A stretch of 64,000 nt of DNA from Goekera deserti (GCF_010685995.1 NZ_JAAGWK010000031.1:1-64000), one strand, 5' to 3'; positions 1 to 8,602 are shown, counted from the stretch's first letter. Program-made: numbers and translations. Notes: generated from the sequence alone by a model not told the origin.

Positions 1-204
1 AGCGTGCTGCAGACGCTGTCCGAGCGGGAGGCCGGCGTCGTCCGGCTGCGGTTCGGGCTCACCGACGGCCAGCCGCGGACCCTGGACGAGATCGGCCAGG
101 TCTACGGCGTGACCCGCGAGCGCATCCGGCAGATCGAGTCCAAGACGATGTCCAAGCTGCGCCACCCCAGCCGCTCCCAGGTGCTGCGCGACTACCTCGA
201 CTGA
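1..204 (+). CDS. sigA: Principal RNA polymerase sigma factor, C-terminal end (5' truncated by window)
   Basis: Only the last 67 codons are inside the window; the reading frame is open from base 1. The visible part is sigma-70 region 4: '[17 protein letters not shown]' followed by the helix-turn-helix '[19 protein letters not shown]' that contacts the -35 element, ending in 'LRDYLD'. This is the ending typical of RpoD/SigA/HrdB. A second sigma-70 gene (8603-9586) has a shorter, group 2 architecture, so this one is most likely the principal sigma factor; regions 1-3 would prove it but lie outside. A strong hairpin follows the stop. The downstream order (yihY, DUF3039, sigB-like, ideR) matches the sigA neighbourhood known in mycobacteria, which supports the name. 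Confidence 0.88.
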   Translation, partial: SVLQTLSEREAGVVRLRFGLTDGQPRTLDEIGQVYGVTRERIRQIESKTMSKLRHPSRSQVLRDYLD

Positions 205-239
205 CGCCGGCCGCCTCGCGCGCGTTCGGCAGGCACGAC

Positions 240-272
240 CCGTGGGACCCGGCCGCCGGCCGGGCCCCACGG
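240..272 (+). terminator. Hairpin terminator after sigA
   Basis: CCGTGGG (240-246) and CCCGGCC (248-254) pair with GGCCGGG (258-264) and CCCACGG (266-272), giving a 14-bp stem with one A/C mismatch and a GCC loop. It starts 35 bases after the sigA stop. There is no U-tract, as is usual for actinobacterial terminators. Confidence 0.65.
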
Positions 273-630
273 CGTGAAGGGCGCGCCGAGCGGCCCGTGC
301 GTCCGCTGTGTTGCGGTGCGGTCACGATCTCACCCCGATGTACGAGCCTCGCGGTGTACGACGGCAACGCCCGGGTATGCGGCGTAGCGTGGGCAGCGGT
401 GAGCAGGAGGCTCTGCCCGCCGGACACAGCACCACAGACCAGGACCACCCGACACGCATCCGTTCCGACCCGCGACCGCCCTGCCGCACCCTGGCCGCCC
501 CCGCCGAGACACCCACGGCGAGTCACGACCCAGGATCCGCGTCCGGGGAACATCGAGGGCCATGCTGGTGCTGTGCAGTAGGCCGATCCGCACCCGCGGA
601 TCCGTGCGGTAGAGAGCGAGTGATGACCAG
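273..630 (+). other. Intergenic stretch upstream of the DUF7455 gene
   Basis: About 360 bases with no coding region I can support. The open frames here are shadows without a ribosome binding site or a protein-like composition. It presumably holds the promoter of the 631 gene, but I cannot assign -35/-10 boxes with confidence. A small perfect hairpin, GATCCGC-ACCC-GCGGATC (585-602), lies 28 bases before the start codon and could act in the leader. Confidence 0.4.
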
Positions 631-846
631 ATGACACAGACGCTGACGACAACCCCTCCCACCGACGATCTGGTCGTTCCCTTCCACTGCGATCGGTGCG
701 GTGCGCTCGCCAAGGTGCGCGTCGTCCTGTCCAGCGGCAGCGACCTCGTCTTCTGCGGGCACCACGCCCGCGAGTACGAGAGCAAGCTCCGCGACATCGC
801 GGTCGACATCATCGACACCGACGGCGAGCAGCGCGTCACGACCTGA
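631..846 (+). CDS. DUF7455-type small zinc-ribbon-like protein
   Basis: A 71-residue protein of unknown function. Residues 19-24 read 'CDRCGA' and a second site 'FCGHHA' lies near residues 46-51, so a single metal site of the form CxxC...CxxH is likely. The family is small, acidic and found across actinobacteria, usually near the principal sigma factor gene as here; it is annotated DUF7455. The ATG start is preceded by a purine-rich stretch (GAGAGCGAG, 610-618), a rather distant ribosome binding site. A regulatory or RNA-polymerase-associated role is conceivable from the metal site and the location, but nothing in the sequence demonstrates it. Confidence 0.75.
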   Translation: MTQTLTTTPPTDDLVVPFHCDRCGALAKVRVVLSSGSDLVFCGHHAREYESKLRDIAVDIIDTDGEQRVTT

Positions 847-871
847 GCGAGACGCTATCGTCGCACCAGCG

Positions 872-3556
872 ATGAAGCAGCCACTCGACGACGCCGCCGC
901 GTCCCCCGAACCGCTCCCCGCGGACGGTGGACCGGCGGTTTCGTCGTCTCCGGGGCCGGCGCACCGGGCAGCCAACGACGAGGACGCCACGATGCCGCAG
1001 GACCCGCCCCCGACCGAGGACACCGCGCGGCTGGCGGCCAACGGTCCCCAGGCGCCCGCCCGCCCGGGCGACCAGCCGCCGCTGGACGCCGCGGCTGCCC
1101 GGGACACCCGGGTGCCCCCGCCGCAGCCGTTGCCGTTGAGCTCGCGCGGCGGGCGACACGCGAGCGGGCCCGACGAGCCGACCGGGGCACGGCACGCCCG
1201 GCGGATCACCGACCGGGTGGGCGACGCGACCGACCGGACGACGGACCACGTCATCGACGGGGCCACGCACCGGGCCGGCGACCCCGCCGTCGCCCGAGCC
1301 GTCGACGACGCCACCGACCGGGCTGCCGACCGGGCGACGGATCGGGCCAGGGATCGGGCCACGGACCGGCCGGCGCCGGTCGCGGCCGCCGCGGACCCGG
1401 CGCCGGGCACGGCGGCGATGCCGGTGGCCGCGCAGTCACCGCCCCGGGCGACGGTGCCCCGGTCGGCGCCGTCCCCGGAGCCGGCCGACCGGCCGGCCGA
1501 GCCCACGGTGGCAGCGACCACCGATCCGTCCCGGGACCCCTCCCCCGCCGAGGCGCCGGCGGACGACCCGTGGGCGCCGTCCGGTGCGGTGGCGGGACCG
1601 GCTGACGACCCTGCCGACGCTCCCACGCAGGAGCAGCCCGTCATGGGCGGGCCCGTCGCGGGCCACGCCCCCCGGCCGGACGGGCACGGGGCGGCCGGGC
1701 ACGGGGCGGCCGGCGGGGACTCCACCCCGCCGGGCGACGGCGACGGGGCCCCGGGCGGCACGGGCGACCGGCCCGGTCCTCGACGTCGCCGCGCGGCGGT
1801 GCTCGTGCCGGCCGGCGCCGTCCTGGCGCTGGCGCTGGTCTACGGCGTCGACCTGCTCGTGGCCGGGTCCGACGTGCCGCGCAACACGGTCGTGGCCGGC
1901 GTCCCGATCGGCGGGCTGTCCCCGGCGGCCGCGGCCAGTGCCCTGGAGGAGCAGCTCGCCCCGCGGGTCACCGCCGAGCACGTGCTGATGGCCGACGACG
2001 TCGAGGCCGCCCTCTCCCCCGCGACCGCCGGCATCACCCTCGACGTGCCGGGCACCGTCGACGCCGCCGGTGACCAGCCGCTGAACCCGTGGACCCGGCT
2101 GACGTCGCTGTTCACCGACCACGACGTGGAGCCGGTGATCACCGAGGACGAGACCGCGCTCGCAGCCCAGGTCGACCGGGTCGCCGAGACCGTCGACCGC
2201 GCCCCGGTGGACGCCACCATCACGATCGAGGACACCACGCCCGAGCTCGTCGAGCCGGTCGACGGCCGCACCCTGGACCGGCCGGGCAGCATCGCAGCCA
2301 TCGAGGAGGCCCTGGCCAGTGGCGGGGACCCGGACATCCCGATCCGCCTGCCGGTGGACACCACCCCGGTCCGGGTCGACGCCGACGAGGCCGCCCGCGT
2401 GCTGGCCGACACCGTCACCCCGGCCCTGTCCGCACCCGTCACCGTGACCGGCACCGGGGACGACACCTCCGTGGAAGTGCCCGTCGACGCCATCGCCGCC
2501 GCCCTCACCTTCACCCCCGGCGACGACGGCACCCTCGGGGTGGCGCTCGACCCGGCGCAGCTGCAGGAGTCGCTCGGCGACGAGCTCGGCGAGTTCGGCG
2601 CCCCCGCGCAGGACGCCCGCTTCGAGGTCACCGGGGACGCGATCCGGGTGGTGCCCTCCGTCGACGGCACCGGCGTCGACCCGGCCGCGCTGGCCGGCAC
2701 GCTGCTACCGGTGCTGCGCGAGCCGGCGCCCCGCGAGGTGACCGCGCAGCTGGGCCCGGTCCCGGCGGCGTTCACCACCGAGCAGGCCCAGGCACTGGGC
2801 ATCACCGAGAAGGTCAGCTCGTTCAGCACCAACTTCACCAACACCGCCAGTGGCACGAACATCCGGGTCGTCGCCGAGGAGGTGGACGGCGCGGTCGTCA
2901 AGCCCGGGGAGACGTTCAGTCTCAACGGGTTCACCGGGCCCCGGGGCACGGCCGAGGGCTACGTGTCCGCCGGAGTGATCAACAACGGCGAGTTCACCCA
3001 GGCCGTCGGCGGCGGGATCAGCCAGTTCGCCACCACGATGTTCAACGCGGTCTTCTTCGCCGGGCTCGAGGACGTCTTCCACAAGCCGCACAGCTACTAC
3101 ATCAGCCGCTACCCGGCCGGCCGCGAGGCGACGGTCTACTACGACTCGATCGACCTGAAGTGGCGTAACGACAGCCCGGCCGGCATCTACGTGCAGGCCA
3201 CCTGGGTGCCCGGCACGATCACGGTGACCTTCTGGGGCACCAAGCGCTTCGACATCGAGTCCAGCACCAGCGAGCGGTTCAACCTCCGCCAGCCCGTGGT
3301 CCAGGAGAAGCCCGACGACGGCTCGTGCGCCAGCCAGGGCGGGTCCACCGGCTTCGACGTCGTGGTGACCCGCACGTTCAACGACCCGGCGACCGGGGCG
3401 GAGATCCGCCGGCAGGACTTCCGCACCCGGTACGCCGCCGAACCGGTGATCCGCTGCGTGCCGGTCCCGGCACCGGCACCGGACCCGGCCGGCACGGTCC
3501 CGCCGGCCCCGGGCGGCCCGGCCGGACGCCGTCCCCCGCGCCCCGCGCGCCGCTGA
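872..3556 (+). CDS. VanW-family membrane-anchored protein with YoaR-type peptidoglycan-binding domain
   Basis: An 894-residue protein in three parts. Residues 1-300 are a disordered Pro/Ala/Asp/Arg-rich cytoplasmic segment. A single transmembrane helix lies near 306-330 after an Arg cluster. The extracellular part carries a YoaR-like putative peptidoglycan-binding domain and then the VanW domain (about 645-780), with the family signatures 'KPGETFSLN', 'GGGISQFATTMFNAVFFAG' and 'RYPAGREATVYY'. The C-terminus is Pro-rich. VanW proteins are linked to cell-wall metabolism and glycopeptide resistance clusters but their activity is not established. An in-frame upstream GTG would overlap the preceding gene, so the ATG at 872 is preferred. 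The long N-terminal tail contains degenerate 'ATDR' repeats (around 1200-1370) and is unusual for the family. Confidence 0.85.
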   Translation: MKQPLDDAAASPEPLPADGGPAVSSSPGPAHRAANDEDATMPQDPPPTEDTARLAANGPQAPARPGDQPPLDAAAARDTRVPPPQPLPLSSRGGRHASGPDEPTGARHARRITDRVGDATDRTTDHVIDGATHRAGDPAVARAVDDATDRAADRATDRARDRATDRPAPVAAAADPAPGTAAMPVAAQSPPRATVPRSAPSPEPADRPAEPTVAATTDPSRDPSPAEAPADDPWAPSGAVAGPADDPADAPTQEQPVMGGPVAGHAPRPDGHGAAGHGAAGGDSTPPGDGDGAPGGTGDRPGPRRRRAAVLVPAGAVLALALVYGVDLLVAGSDVPRNTVVAGVPIGGLSPAAAASALEEQLAPRVTAEHVLMADDVEAALSPATAGITLDVPGTVDAAGDQPLNPWTRLTSLFTDHDVEPVITEDETALAAQVDRVAETVDRAPVDATITIEDTTPELVEPVDGRTLDRPGSIAAIEEALASGGDPDIPIRLPVDTTPVRVDADEAARVLADTVTPALSAPVTVTGTGDDTSVEVPVDAIAAALTFTPGDDGTLGVALDPAQLQESLGDELGEFGAPAQDARFEVTGDAIRVVPSVDGTGVDPAALAGTLLPVLREPAPREVTAQLGPVPAAFTTEQAQALGITEKVSSFSTNFTNTASGTNIRVVAEEVDGAVVKPGETFSLNGFTGPRGTAEGYVSAGVINNGEFTQAVGGGISQFATTMFNAVFFAGLEDVFHKPHSYYISRYPAGREATVYYDSIDLKWRNDSPAGIYVQATWVPGTITVTFWGTKRFDIESSTSERFNLRQPVVQEKPDDGSCASQGGSTGFDVVVTRTFNDPATGAEIRRQDFRTRYAAEPVIRCVPVPAPAPDPAGTVPPAPGGPAGRRPPRPARR

Positions 3557-3639
3557 GCAGCACCGCACCGCCCGGCCCCGGTCACCCAGCCGGGGGGCAG
3601 GGCCCGGCAGTGTGCCTGCGACCCGTGCACACTGGGCCG

Positions 3640-4770
3640 GTGAGCGCCGTCCTGCCGACCGGGTCGCCGGCCCCCGCCGGCGACACCTCCGCCGGCGGCG
3701 CGGCAGGCCCCGGGCCGGACACCGCCGGTTCGGGGCCGCCCGCCGGTGCACCGGCGGGCGGTGGTGCGGACGGTCCGGGTGCCACGGCCTCGGGTGCGCG
3801 GCGCAGCGCCGCCGGTCGGCTGTTCGACCTGCTGCCGGCGTTCCTCCGGGTGCCCCTGCAGGTGCTCGGGCGGACCGTCGCCAAGGCGTGGAGCGACCGG
3901 ATCCTCGGCCTGTCCGCCGAGGCGTCGTTCTGGCAGGTGCTCAGCGTGCCGCCGCTGCTCATCGGGCTGCTCGGCTCGCTGGGCTACCTCGGGTCGTTCA
4001 TCGGCGACGGCCGGGTGCAGGAGATCGAGGACCGGCTCGTGGAGCTGTCGGCCGAGGCGCTGACCCCGAGCGTGGTGACCAGCCTGGTGCAGCCGACGCT
4101 GGACGACATCCTGAACTCGGGCCGGGCCGACATCGTCAGCCTCGGCTTCCTGATCACGCTGTGGGCCGGGTCGTCGGGCACCGCGACGTTCGTGAACACC
4201 ATCGTGATCGCCTACGACCAGCGGGACGTGCGCGGCCCGATCCGCACGCGACTGCTCGCCCTGCTGCTGTTCGTCGTCGGCCTGGTGGTGGCCGTGGTGA
4301 CGCTGCCGGTGCTGGTGCTGGGCCGCGGGCTGCTGGTCGACGTGCTGCCGGACCGGTGGCAGGACACCGCCACGGTGCTGGTGAACGCCGTCTACTGGCC
4401 GCTGGTGCTGGTCGGCCTCGTCCTGGCCCTGACCAGCTTCTTCCACGTCGCGCTGCCCCGCCGGATCCCCTGGCACCGGCACCTGCCCGGTGCCGTGTTC
4501 GCCGTGGCCTTCTTCCTGGTGGCGGCGACCCTGCTGCGCAGCTACGTCGCCGACATCCTCACCACGGCGCTGCCCTACGGGGCGCTGGCCACCCCGATCG
4601 CGATCCTGCTGTTCTGCTTCTTCCTCGGCATGTCGATCCTGCTGGGCGCCGAGATGAACGCCACGATCGAGGCGCGGTGGCCGTCGCTGCAGCGACGGCA
4701 CGAGCGCCGCCACCAGCGTCGCCGCGCCGCCAAGATCGAGCTGGAAGCCGTCAAACTCGGCCTCCGCTGA
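3640..4770 (+). CDS. YihY/BrkB-family inner-membrane protein
   Basis: A 376-residue integral membrane protein. After a 60-residue Gly/Pro/Ala-rich leader it has the YihY/BrkB core (formerly called RNase BN): 'KAWSDRILGLSAEASFWQVLSVPPLL' opens the domain (quoted in parts: SAEASFWQVLSVPP), followed by about six hydrophobic segments and ending 'LGAEMNATIEARWP', a typical family ending. A highly basic tail (RRHERRHQRRRAAK) would sit in the cytoplasm. The function of the family is not settled; transport and virulence-related roles have been proposed. The GTG at 3640 avoids overlap with the previous gene. A mycobacterial homologue lies in the same position between sigA and sigB, so this is a conserved neighbourhood. 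Confidence 0.85.
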   Translation: MSAVLPTGSPAPAGDTSAGGAAGPGPDTAGSGPPAGAPAGGGADGPGATASGARRSAAGRLFDLLPAFLRVPLQVLGRTVAKAWSDRILGLSAEASFWQVLSVPPLLIGLLGSLGYLGSFIGDGRVQEIEDRLVELSAEALTPSVVTSLVQPTLDDILNSGRADIVSLGFLITLWAGSSGTATFVNTIVIAYDQRDVRGPIRTRLLALLLFVVGLVVAVVTLPVLVLGRGLLVDVLPDRWQDTATVLVNAVYWPLVLVGLVLALTSFFHVALPRRIPWHRHLPGAVFAVAFFLVAATLLRSYVADILTTALPYGALATPIAILLFCFFLGMSILLGAEMNATIEARWPSLQRRHERRHQRRRAAKIELEAVKLGLR

Positions 4771-4777
4771 AGAAGGA

Positions 4778-4828
4778 CCTCGTCGCCCCCCACACCTCGC
4801 AGGCTCGGCGCGGGCCCCTGCGACGAGG
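4778..4828. terminator. Bidirectional hairpin between convergent yihY and DUF3039 genes
   Basis: CCTCGTCGC (4778-4786) is exactly complementary to GCGACGAGG (4820-4828). The 33-base loop is long but GC-rich. It sits between two convergent stop codons (4770 and 4840), where a shared terminator is expected. Confidence 0.5.
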
Positions 4829-4839
4829 CCGTTCCTCCC

Positions 4840-5064
4840 CTACTTCTTCAGTTGCTGGTAGACCTCGGTGCACGCGGGGCAGACCGGGCTGCCCGGCTTC
4901 GGGGTCTTGGTCACCGGGAACACCTCACCGCACAGCGCCTCGACCATGGTGCCCATGACCGCACTCTCGGCGATCTTGTTCTTCTTGACGTAGTGGAAGA
5001 CCTCGTTCGCGCGGCCGGTGTCGGCGTCACGGACGTCGGGCCGCTCGAGGATCTCGGTGCTCAC
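4840..5064 (-). CDS. DUF3039-family small protein
   Basis: A 74-residue protein starting at a GTG preceded by AGGGAG. It carries the DUF3039 pattern: 'FHYVKKNKIAESAVMGTMVEALCG' (seen in parts), then 'CGEVF' and 'CPACTEVYQQLKK'. The three cysteines (CGE...CPAC) suggest a small metal site. The function of the family is unknown; it is restricted to actinobacteria and a member lies between the yihY and sigB genes of mycobacteria, as here. A longer reading frame extends upstream to 5292, but it lacks conservation and the internal GTG has the ribosome binding site. Confidence 0.85.
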   Translation of the reverse strand: MSTEILERPDVRDADTGRANEVFHYVKKNKIAESAVMGTMVEALCGEVFPVTKTPKPGSPVCPACTEVYQQLKK

Positions 5065-5306
5065 GCGCTGTCTCCCTGCTGGAGGTGGGTCCCTCGCCCC
5101 GCGCGGCCGGGACGGCGTTCCGCTCCGGGCCCCGGGGGCGGCCGCCTCCATGATGACAGGGCCGACGTCCCGGCCCAACCGACGTCCCCCGGCCGGGCGG
5201 CCCCGCCGGTCCGCCGTCCGCCGGCCACCTGCCGTTGGACTGCCGGCCACCGTCGACGGCGAGTCTCCGGGGGCGCATCTCGCGCCCGTCAACGGGAGGC
5301 TCCACC

Positions 5307-6653
5307 GTGCTGTCCACCACCCCTGCCCGCCGCACCACGCGCACCCTGACCGCCGTGGGCGGCGGGGTGCTCGTCCTCGTGCTGCTGCCGGTGCCGTCCG
5401 CGCTCGCGAAGCCGGACGGCACCCGCTGGGCCACCGTCACCGCGTCGGTCGAGACGCCGTCGGCCTTCGACGACGAGGCCGGCGGCAACGCCGACGCCGA
5501 CGACCCCGCGCTGTGGGTGCACCCCACCGACGGCGACCGCTCCGTCGTCGTGGGGGCGCTGAAGAACGGTGGCCTGGGCGTCTACGGCCTGGACGGCGCC
5601 CTGCTGCAGAGCCTGCCGGCGGCCCCTGCGCCCCCCGGCGCGACGGAGGCCGGCCGCTACAACAACGTGGACGTCGTCACCGGGGTGCGGCTCGGCGGGC
5701 GCACCCTGGACCTGGCCGTGGTCAGCGACCGCGGCCGCGACCGGGTGCGCGTGTTCAGCATCGACCCGCGCGGCTCGGCGGCCGGTGCCGGCGTGCTCAC
5801 CGACGTCACCGCACCCGACGTCGCCCCGGTGTTCAGCGCCGACGAGTCCGAGGTCGACGAGCAGGCGACCGCGTACGGGCTCGCCGCCGGGCGCACCCCC
5901 GACGGCGGGGCCGTGGTGCTCACCACCCGCCGGCACTCCACCGACTTCGCGACCCTGCGCCTGGTGGCCGGCCCGGACGGCACCGTCGGCTACCGCACGG
6001 AGTCCCGCGGGGCGCTGCCGACCGAGTTCGCGCTGCCCGGCGGGGGCAGCTGGACGCCCTGCGAGGAGCCCGGTGAGCTGCCGCAGATGGAGGGCTCGGT
6101 CTACGACCCGGCGTCGGGCTCCTGGTACGTGGCGCAGGAGGACGTCGGCATCTGGCACCTCAGCCAGGACGAGCGGGGCGCCTGGTCCCAGCGGCTGGTA
6201 GACCGGGTGCGGGCCTACGGCGTCCCGGCGACCTTCGACGAGGAGAGCGAGACCTGCCAGGTCACCGGGGACGACCCGGGGCAGGGCGGGACGCACCTGA
6301 CCGCCGACGCGGAGGGACTGACGATCGCGCAGCGGGCCGACGGCAAGGGGTACCTGTTCGCGTCCAGCCAGGGCGACAGCACGTTTGCGGTCTACGAGCT
6401 GCGCGGGTCGAACCGTTACGTCGGCGGCTTCCGGGTCGCGGACGGTGCCGGCATCGACGGCGTCCAGCACTCCGACGGCGCCACGGTGACGACGAAGCCG
6501 GTCGGCACGGCCTTCCCGCACGGGCTGCTGATCACCCACGACGGCGAGAACACACCCACCACCGAGGACGCCGACGGCGAGGACCGGGTGGACACCGACT
6601 TCAAGCTGGTCCCGCTGGAGCGGGTCGCACGCCCCCTGGGCCTGCGCTTCTGA
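5307..6653 (+). CDS. Secreted beta-propeller 3-phytase
   Basis: A 448-residue exported protein. The start GTG follows GGGAGG with a 7-base spacer. Residues 1-34 form a Sec signal peptide (Arg-rich n-region, hydrophobic stretch VGGGVLVLVLLPVP, cleavage after SALA). The mature part has the phytase (PF02333) pattern: 'DDPALWVHPTD' at the first blade, 'GGLGVYGLDG', 'NNVDV', then acidic loops for calcium such as 'VAQEDVGIWHL' and 'DAEGLTI', and 'FPHGLLITHDGEN' at the end. Such enzymes release phosphate from phytate outside the cell and need Ca2+. It is monocistronic, divergent from the DUF3039 gene, and closed by a strong hairpin. Confidence 0.9.
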   Translation: MLSTTPARRTTRTLTAVGGGVLVLVLLPVPSALAKPDGTRWATVTASVETPSAFDDEAGGNADADDPALWVHPTDGDRSVVVGALKNGGLGVYGLDGALLQSLPAAPAPPGATEAGRYNNVDVVTGVRLGGRTLDLAVVSDRGRDRVRVFSIDPRGSAAGAGVLTDVTAPDVAPVFSADESEVDEQATAYGLAAGRTPDGGAVVLTTRRHSTDFATLRLVAGPDGTVGYRTESRGALPTEFALPGGGSWTPCEEPGELPQMEGSVYDPASGSWYVAQEDVGIWHLSQDERGAWSQRLVDRVRAYGVPATFDEESETCQVTGDDPGQGGTHLTADAEGLTIAQRADGKGYLFASSQGDSTFAVYELRGSNRYVGGFRVADGAGIDGVQHSDGATVTTKPVGTAFPHGLLITHDGENTPTTEDADGEDRVDTDFKLVPLERVARPLGLRF

Positions 6654-6664
6654 CGGGGAGCACT

Positions 6665-6697
6665 CGAGGACCGGCGCCGCAACGGCGCCGGTCCTCG
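6665..6697. terminator. Perfect 15-bp hairpin terminator between convergent genes
   Basis: CGAGGACCGGCGCCG (6665-6679), loop CAA, CGGCGCCGGTCCTCG (6683-6697). The stem has no mismatch. It lies between the phytase stop (6653) and the DUF3099 stop (6706), so it should serve both strands. Confidence 0.85.
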
Positions 6698-6705
6698 GGG
6701 GCGGC

Positions 6706-7080
6706 TCAGACGTCGATGACGCGGGACTCGATGACCCGCGAGGAGCCGTTGCCGGACTCCAGGATCCGGTCGGGGCGCGGCACCACGTACCGGTTGACGT
6801 CGAGCTTCTTCTTCGGCGGCCGGTCGTTGGCCATGACCACGGCGATCCAGGGCAGCACGGTGCCGAAGAACGCGAAGATCACCATGAGCCAGATGGTCTG
6901 GTAGAACGCCGCGGCGAGCACCAGGCTCACCCCACGGAAGGCCATGGTGAGCAGGTAGCGCCGCTTGCGGGCCTCGTGCTGCTCGGCGCGGCTCGGTTCG
7001 GCCGCGGTGATCAGAGCCGGTTCGAGGTCCCGCTTGGCTGACGGACGGTTCGTGTACTGCTGGCTCGAGGCCACGGACAC
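6706..7080 (-). CDS. DUF3099-family two-helix membrane protein
   Basis: A 124-residue protein. The GTG at 7080 is preceded by GGAGG with a 5-base spacer; a second GTG lies two codons later. A polar N-terminus ending 'ALITAAEPSRAEQHEARKRRY' (in parts) leads into two transmembrane helices, 'LLTMAFRGVSLVLAAAFYQT' and 'IWLMVIFAFFGTVLPWIAVV', joined by a short turn. A cytoplasmic tail with 'KKKLDVNRYVVPRP' follows. This is the layout of DUF3099, an actinobacterial family of unknown function. It is transcribed alone, away from the HhH-GPD gene by 164 bases. Confidence 0.82.
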   Translation of the reverse strand: MSVASSQQYTNRPSAKRDLEPALITAAEPSRAEQHEARKRRYLLTMAFRGVSLVLAAAFYQTIWLMVIFAFFGTVLPWIAVVMANDRPPKKKLDVNRYVVPRPDRILESGNGSSRVIESRVIDV

Positions 7081-7244
7081 CCTTTCCTCCACCGCCGGGA
7101 CATGGGTGACGCGGGTCGACGACGCGTCGGTGCGACGTGTCCTGGACGGCCCCCGGTATCCCCGGCTCTGCACCCATGGTGCCACCGTGACAGCGCAGAT
7201 GCAGGCGCCGGCCAGGTCGATGTGCAGCGGCCCCCGGTGGGGCC

Positions 7245-7832
7245 CTACCGGGTGGTCGCGGCGGCCTTCGCCGCGGCCTTCTGCTGCTGCTTGGTGGCCC
7301 GCACCTCGGCCAGCGACGCGGGGCCGGTGACGTCGGCGACCGACCGCCGGGAGCCGTCCTCGCCGTAGGCACCAGCGGCCTCCCGCCAGCCCGGCGGCGT
7401 GACACCGAGCTGCTTGCCGAGCAGGGCGAGGAAGATCGCCGCCTTCTGCGCGCCGAAGCCGGGCAGCGCCTCCAGCCGGCGCCGCAGCGCGAGCCCGTCG
7501 GCCACCTCCGACCAGAGCAGCTCCGGCCGGCCGTCGTGCCGGTCGACCAGGTGCCGGCACAGGTCCTGGGTGCGGGTCGCCATGGAGCCGGGGTACCGGT
7601 GCACCGCGGGCGGGCCCTGGAAGTGGGCCAGCAGCACCTCGGGGTCCAGCGCGGCGATGTCGCGAGCCGACAGCGTGTCGACGCCGAGCCGGTCGGCCAG
7701 CAGCCGCGGCCCGGCGAAGGCGCGCTCCATGGGGAACTGCTGGTCCAGCAGCATCCCGACCAGCAGCGCGAGCGGGTCGCGGGACAGCAGGGCGTCGGCG
7801 GCAGGGTCCTGGCTCAGGCACAGCTCGGTCAC
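7245..7832 (-). CDS. HhH-GPD-type base-excision DNA repair protein
   Basis: A 195-residue protein with the helix-hairpin-helix/GPD fold of endonuclease III-like glycosylases. It opens 'LLSRDPLALLVGMLLDQQFPMERAF'-like (seen as MLLDQQFPMERAFAGP) and carries the HhH element 'LEALPGFGAQKAAIFLALLG' near residues 130-150. The usual catalytic Asp position after the GPG turn is not obvious and there is no Fe-S cysteine cluster, which fits the short actinobacterial subfamily annotated only as HhH-GPD repair protein. The C-terminus is a Lys/Ala tail. The GTG start lies 69 bases from the divergent dtd gene, so the two share a promoter region. Substrate specificity cannot be read from the sequence. Confidence 0.82.
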   Translation of the reverse strand: MTELCLSQDPAADALLSRDPLALLVGMLLDQQFPMERAFAGPRLLADRLGVDTLSARDIAALDPEVLLAHFQGPPAVHRYPGSMATRTQDLCRHLVDRHDGRPELLWSEVADGLALRRRLEALPGFGAQKAAIFLALLGKQLGVTPPGWREAAGAYGEDGSRRSVADVTGPASLAEVRATKQQQKAAAKAAATTR

Positions 7833-7901
7833 GCGGGCATCCTGCCGCACGCGGGCGCCCCGGCCGGTGGTCGCGGCGACGCCGGTGGTGAGGTGGGCGG
7901 C

Positions 7902-8333
7902 GTGCGAGCGGTGGTGACCCGGGTGAGCCGGGCGTCGGTGACGGTGGACGGCGGCGTGGTGGGCGAGATCGGCGCGGGGCTGCTCGTGCTGGTCGGGGTC
8001 GGCCGGGACGACGACACCACCCACGCCCGCGCGCTGGCCCGCAAGGTGCACGAGCTGCGGGTGTTCAGCACCGACGAGGGCGCCGTGTCCCTGGCCGACC
8101 TGGGCCTGGCGGCGCTGGTGGTCAGCCAGTTCACCCTCTACGCCGACACCCGCAAGGGCCGCCGTCCCTCGTGGCAGGACGCCGCTCCCGGGGACGTCGC
8201 CGAGCCGCTGGTGGCCGAGGTGGTCGCCGAGCTGCGGCGCCGCGACACCGTCGTGGCGACCGGTGTCTTCGGTGCCCGGATGCAGGTGTCGTCGGTCAAC
8301 GAGGGCCCGATGACCCTGCTGCTCGAGGTCTGA
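7902..8333 (+). CDS. dtd: D-aminoacyl-tRNA deacylase
   Basis: A 143-residue enzyme that hydrolyses D-amino acids (and glycine) from mischarged tRNA in the cytoplasm. It begins 'VRAVVTRVSRASVTVDGGVVG', as DTD proteins do, and contains both family motifs: 'SQFTL' near residues 77-81 and 'NEGPMTLLLEV' at the C-terminus (the NxGPxT motif that forms the chiral-proofreading pocket across the dimer). Length is typical. The GTG at 7902 has a GAGGTGGG ribosome binding site. It is divergent from the HhH-GPD gene. Confidence 0.95.
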   Translation: MRAVVTRVSRASVTVDGGVVGEIGAGLLVLVGVGRDDDTTHARALARKVHELRVFSTDEGAVSLADLGLAALVVSQFTLYADTRKGRRPSWQDAAPGDVAEPLVAEVVAELRRRDTVVATGVFGARMQVSSVNEGPMTLLLEV

Positions 8334-8430
8334 GGACACTGCCGACCAGCATGTCTGACCGTCCGCACACGGGGTAGGACCAGCCGTGAGGCAGACCACC
8401 GGATTGTTCTCCTGTGAACACGCGCCTCAC

Positions 8431-8458
8431 GGAACACAACCGGCCCCCTCATCCGTTG
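8431..8458 (+). promoter_or_regulatory. ECF-type promoter (SigR/SigH/SigE-like) upstream of the sigB-like gene
   Basis: GGAAC (8431-8435), 18-base spacer, CGTTG (8454-8458). This matches the GGAAC-N17/19-CGTT consensus of actinobacterial oxidative/heat/envelope-stress ECF sigma factors. The predicted transcript would start near 8465 and leave a leader of about 140 bases. In mycobacteria sigB is transcribed from a promoter of this class, so the match is biologically plausible. No SigA-type promoter was equally clear. Confidence 0.6.
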
Positions 8459-8602
8459 TGCACGATGTACCAGACGGACAGCGGAGATCAGGGGCCGACT
8501 GTCCGGTGATCCCGGACCGGCCCCAGCACCGAAGACGCCCGGGTGACTCGCACCACGGAAGCGCGGGACATCCGACTCCAGAGGCAAGGACGAAGACACA
8601 TC

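Noticed and set aside
5065-5292. N-terminal extension of the DUF3039 protein
   Set aside because: The extension has no similarity to the family, and the internal GTG at 5064 has a proper ribosome binding site and gives the typical length.
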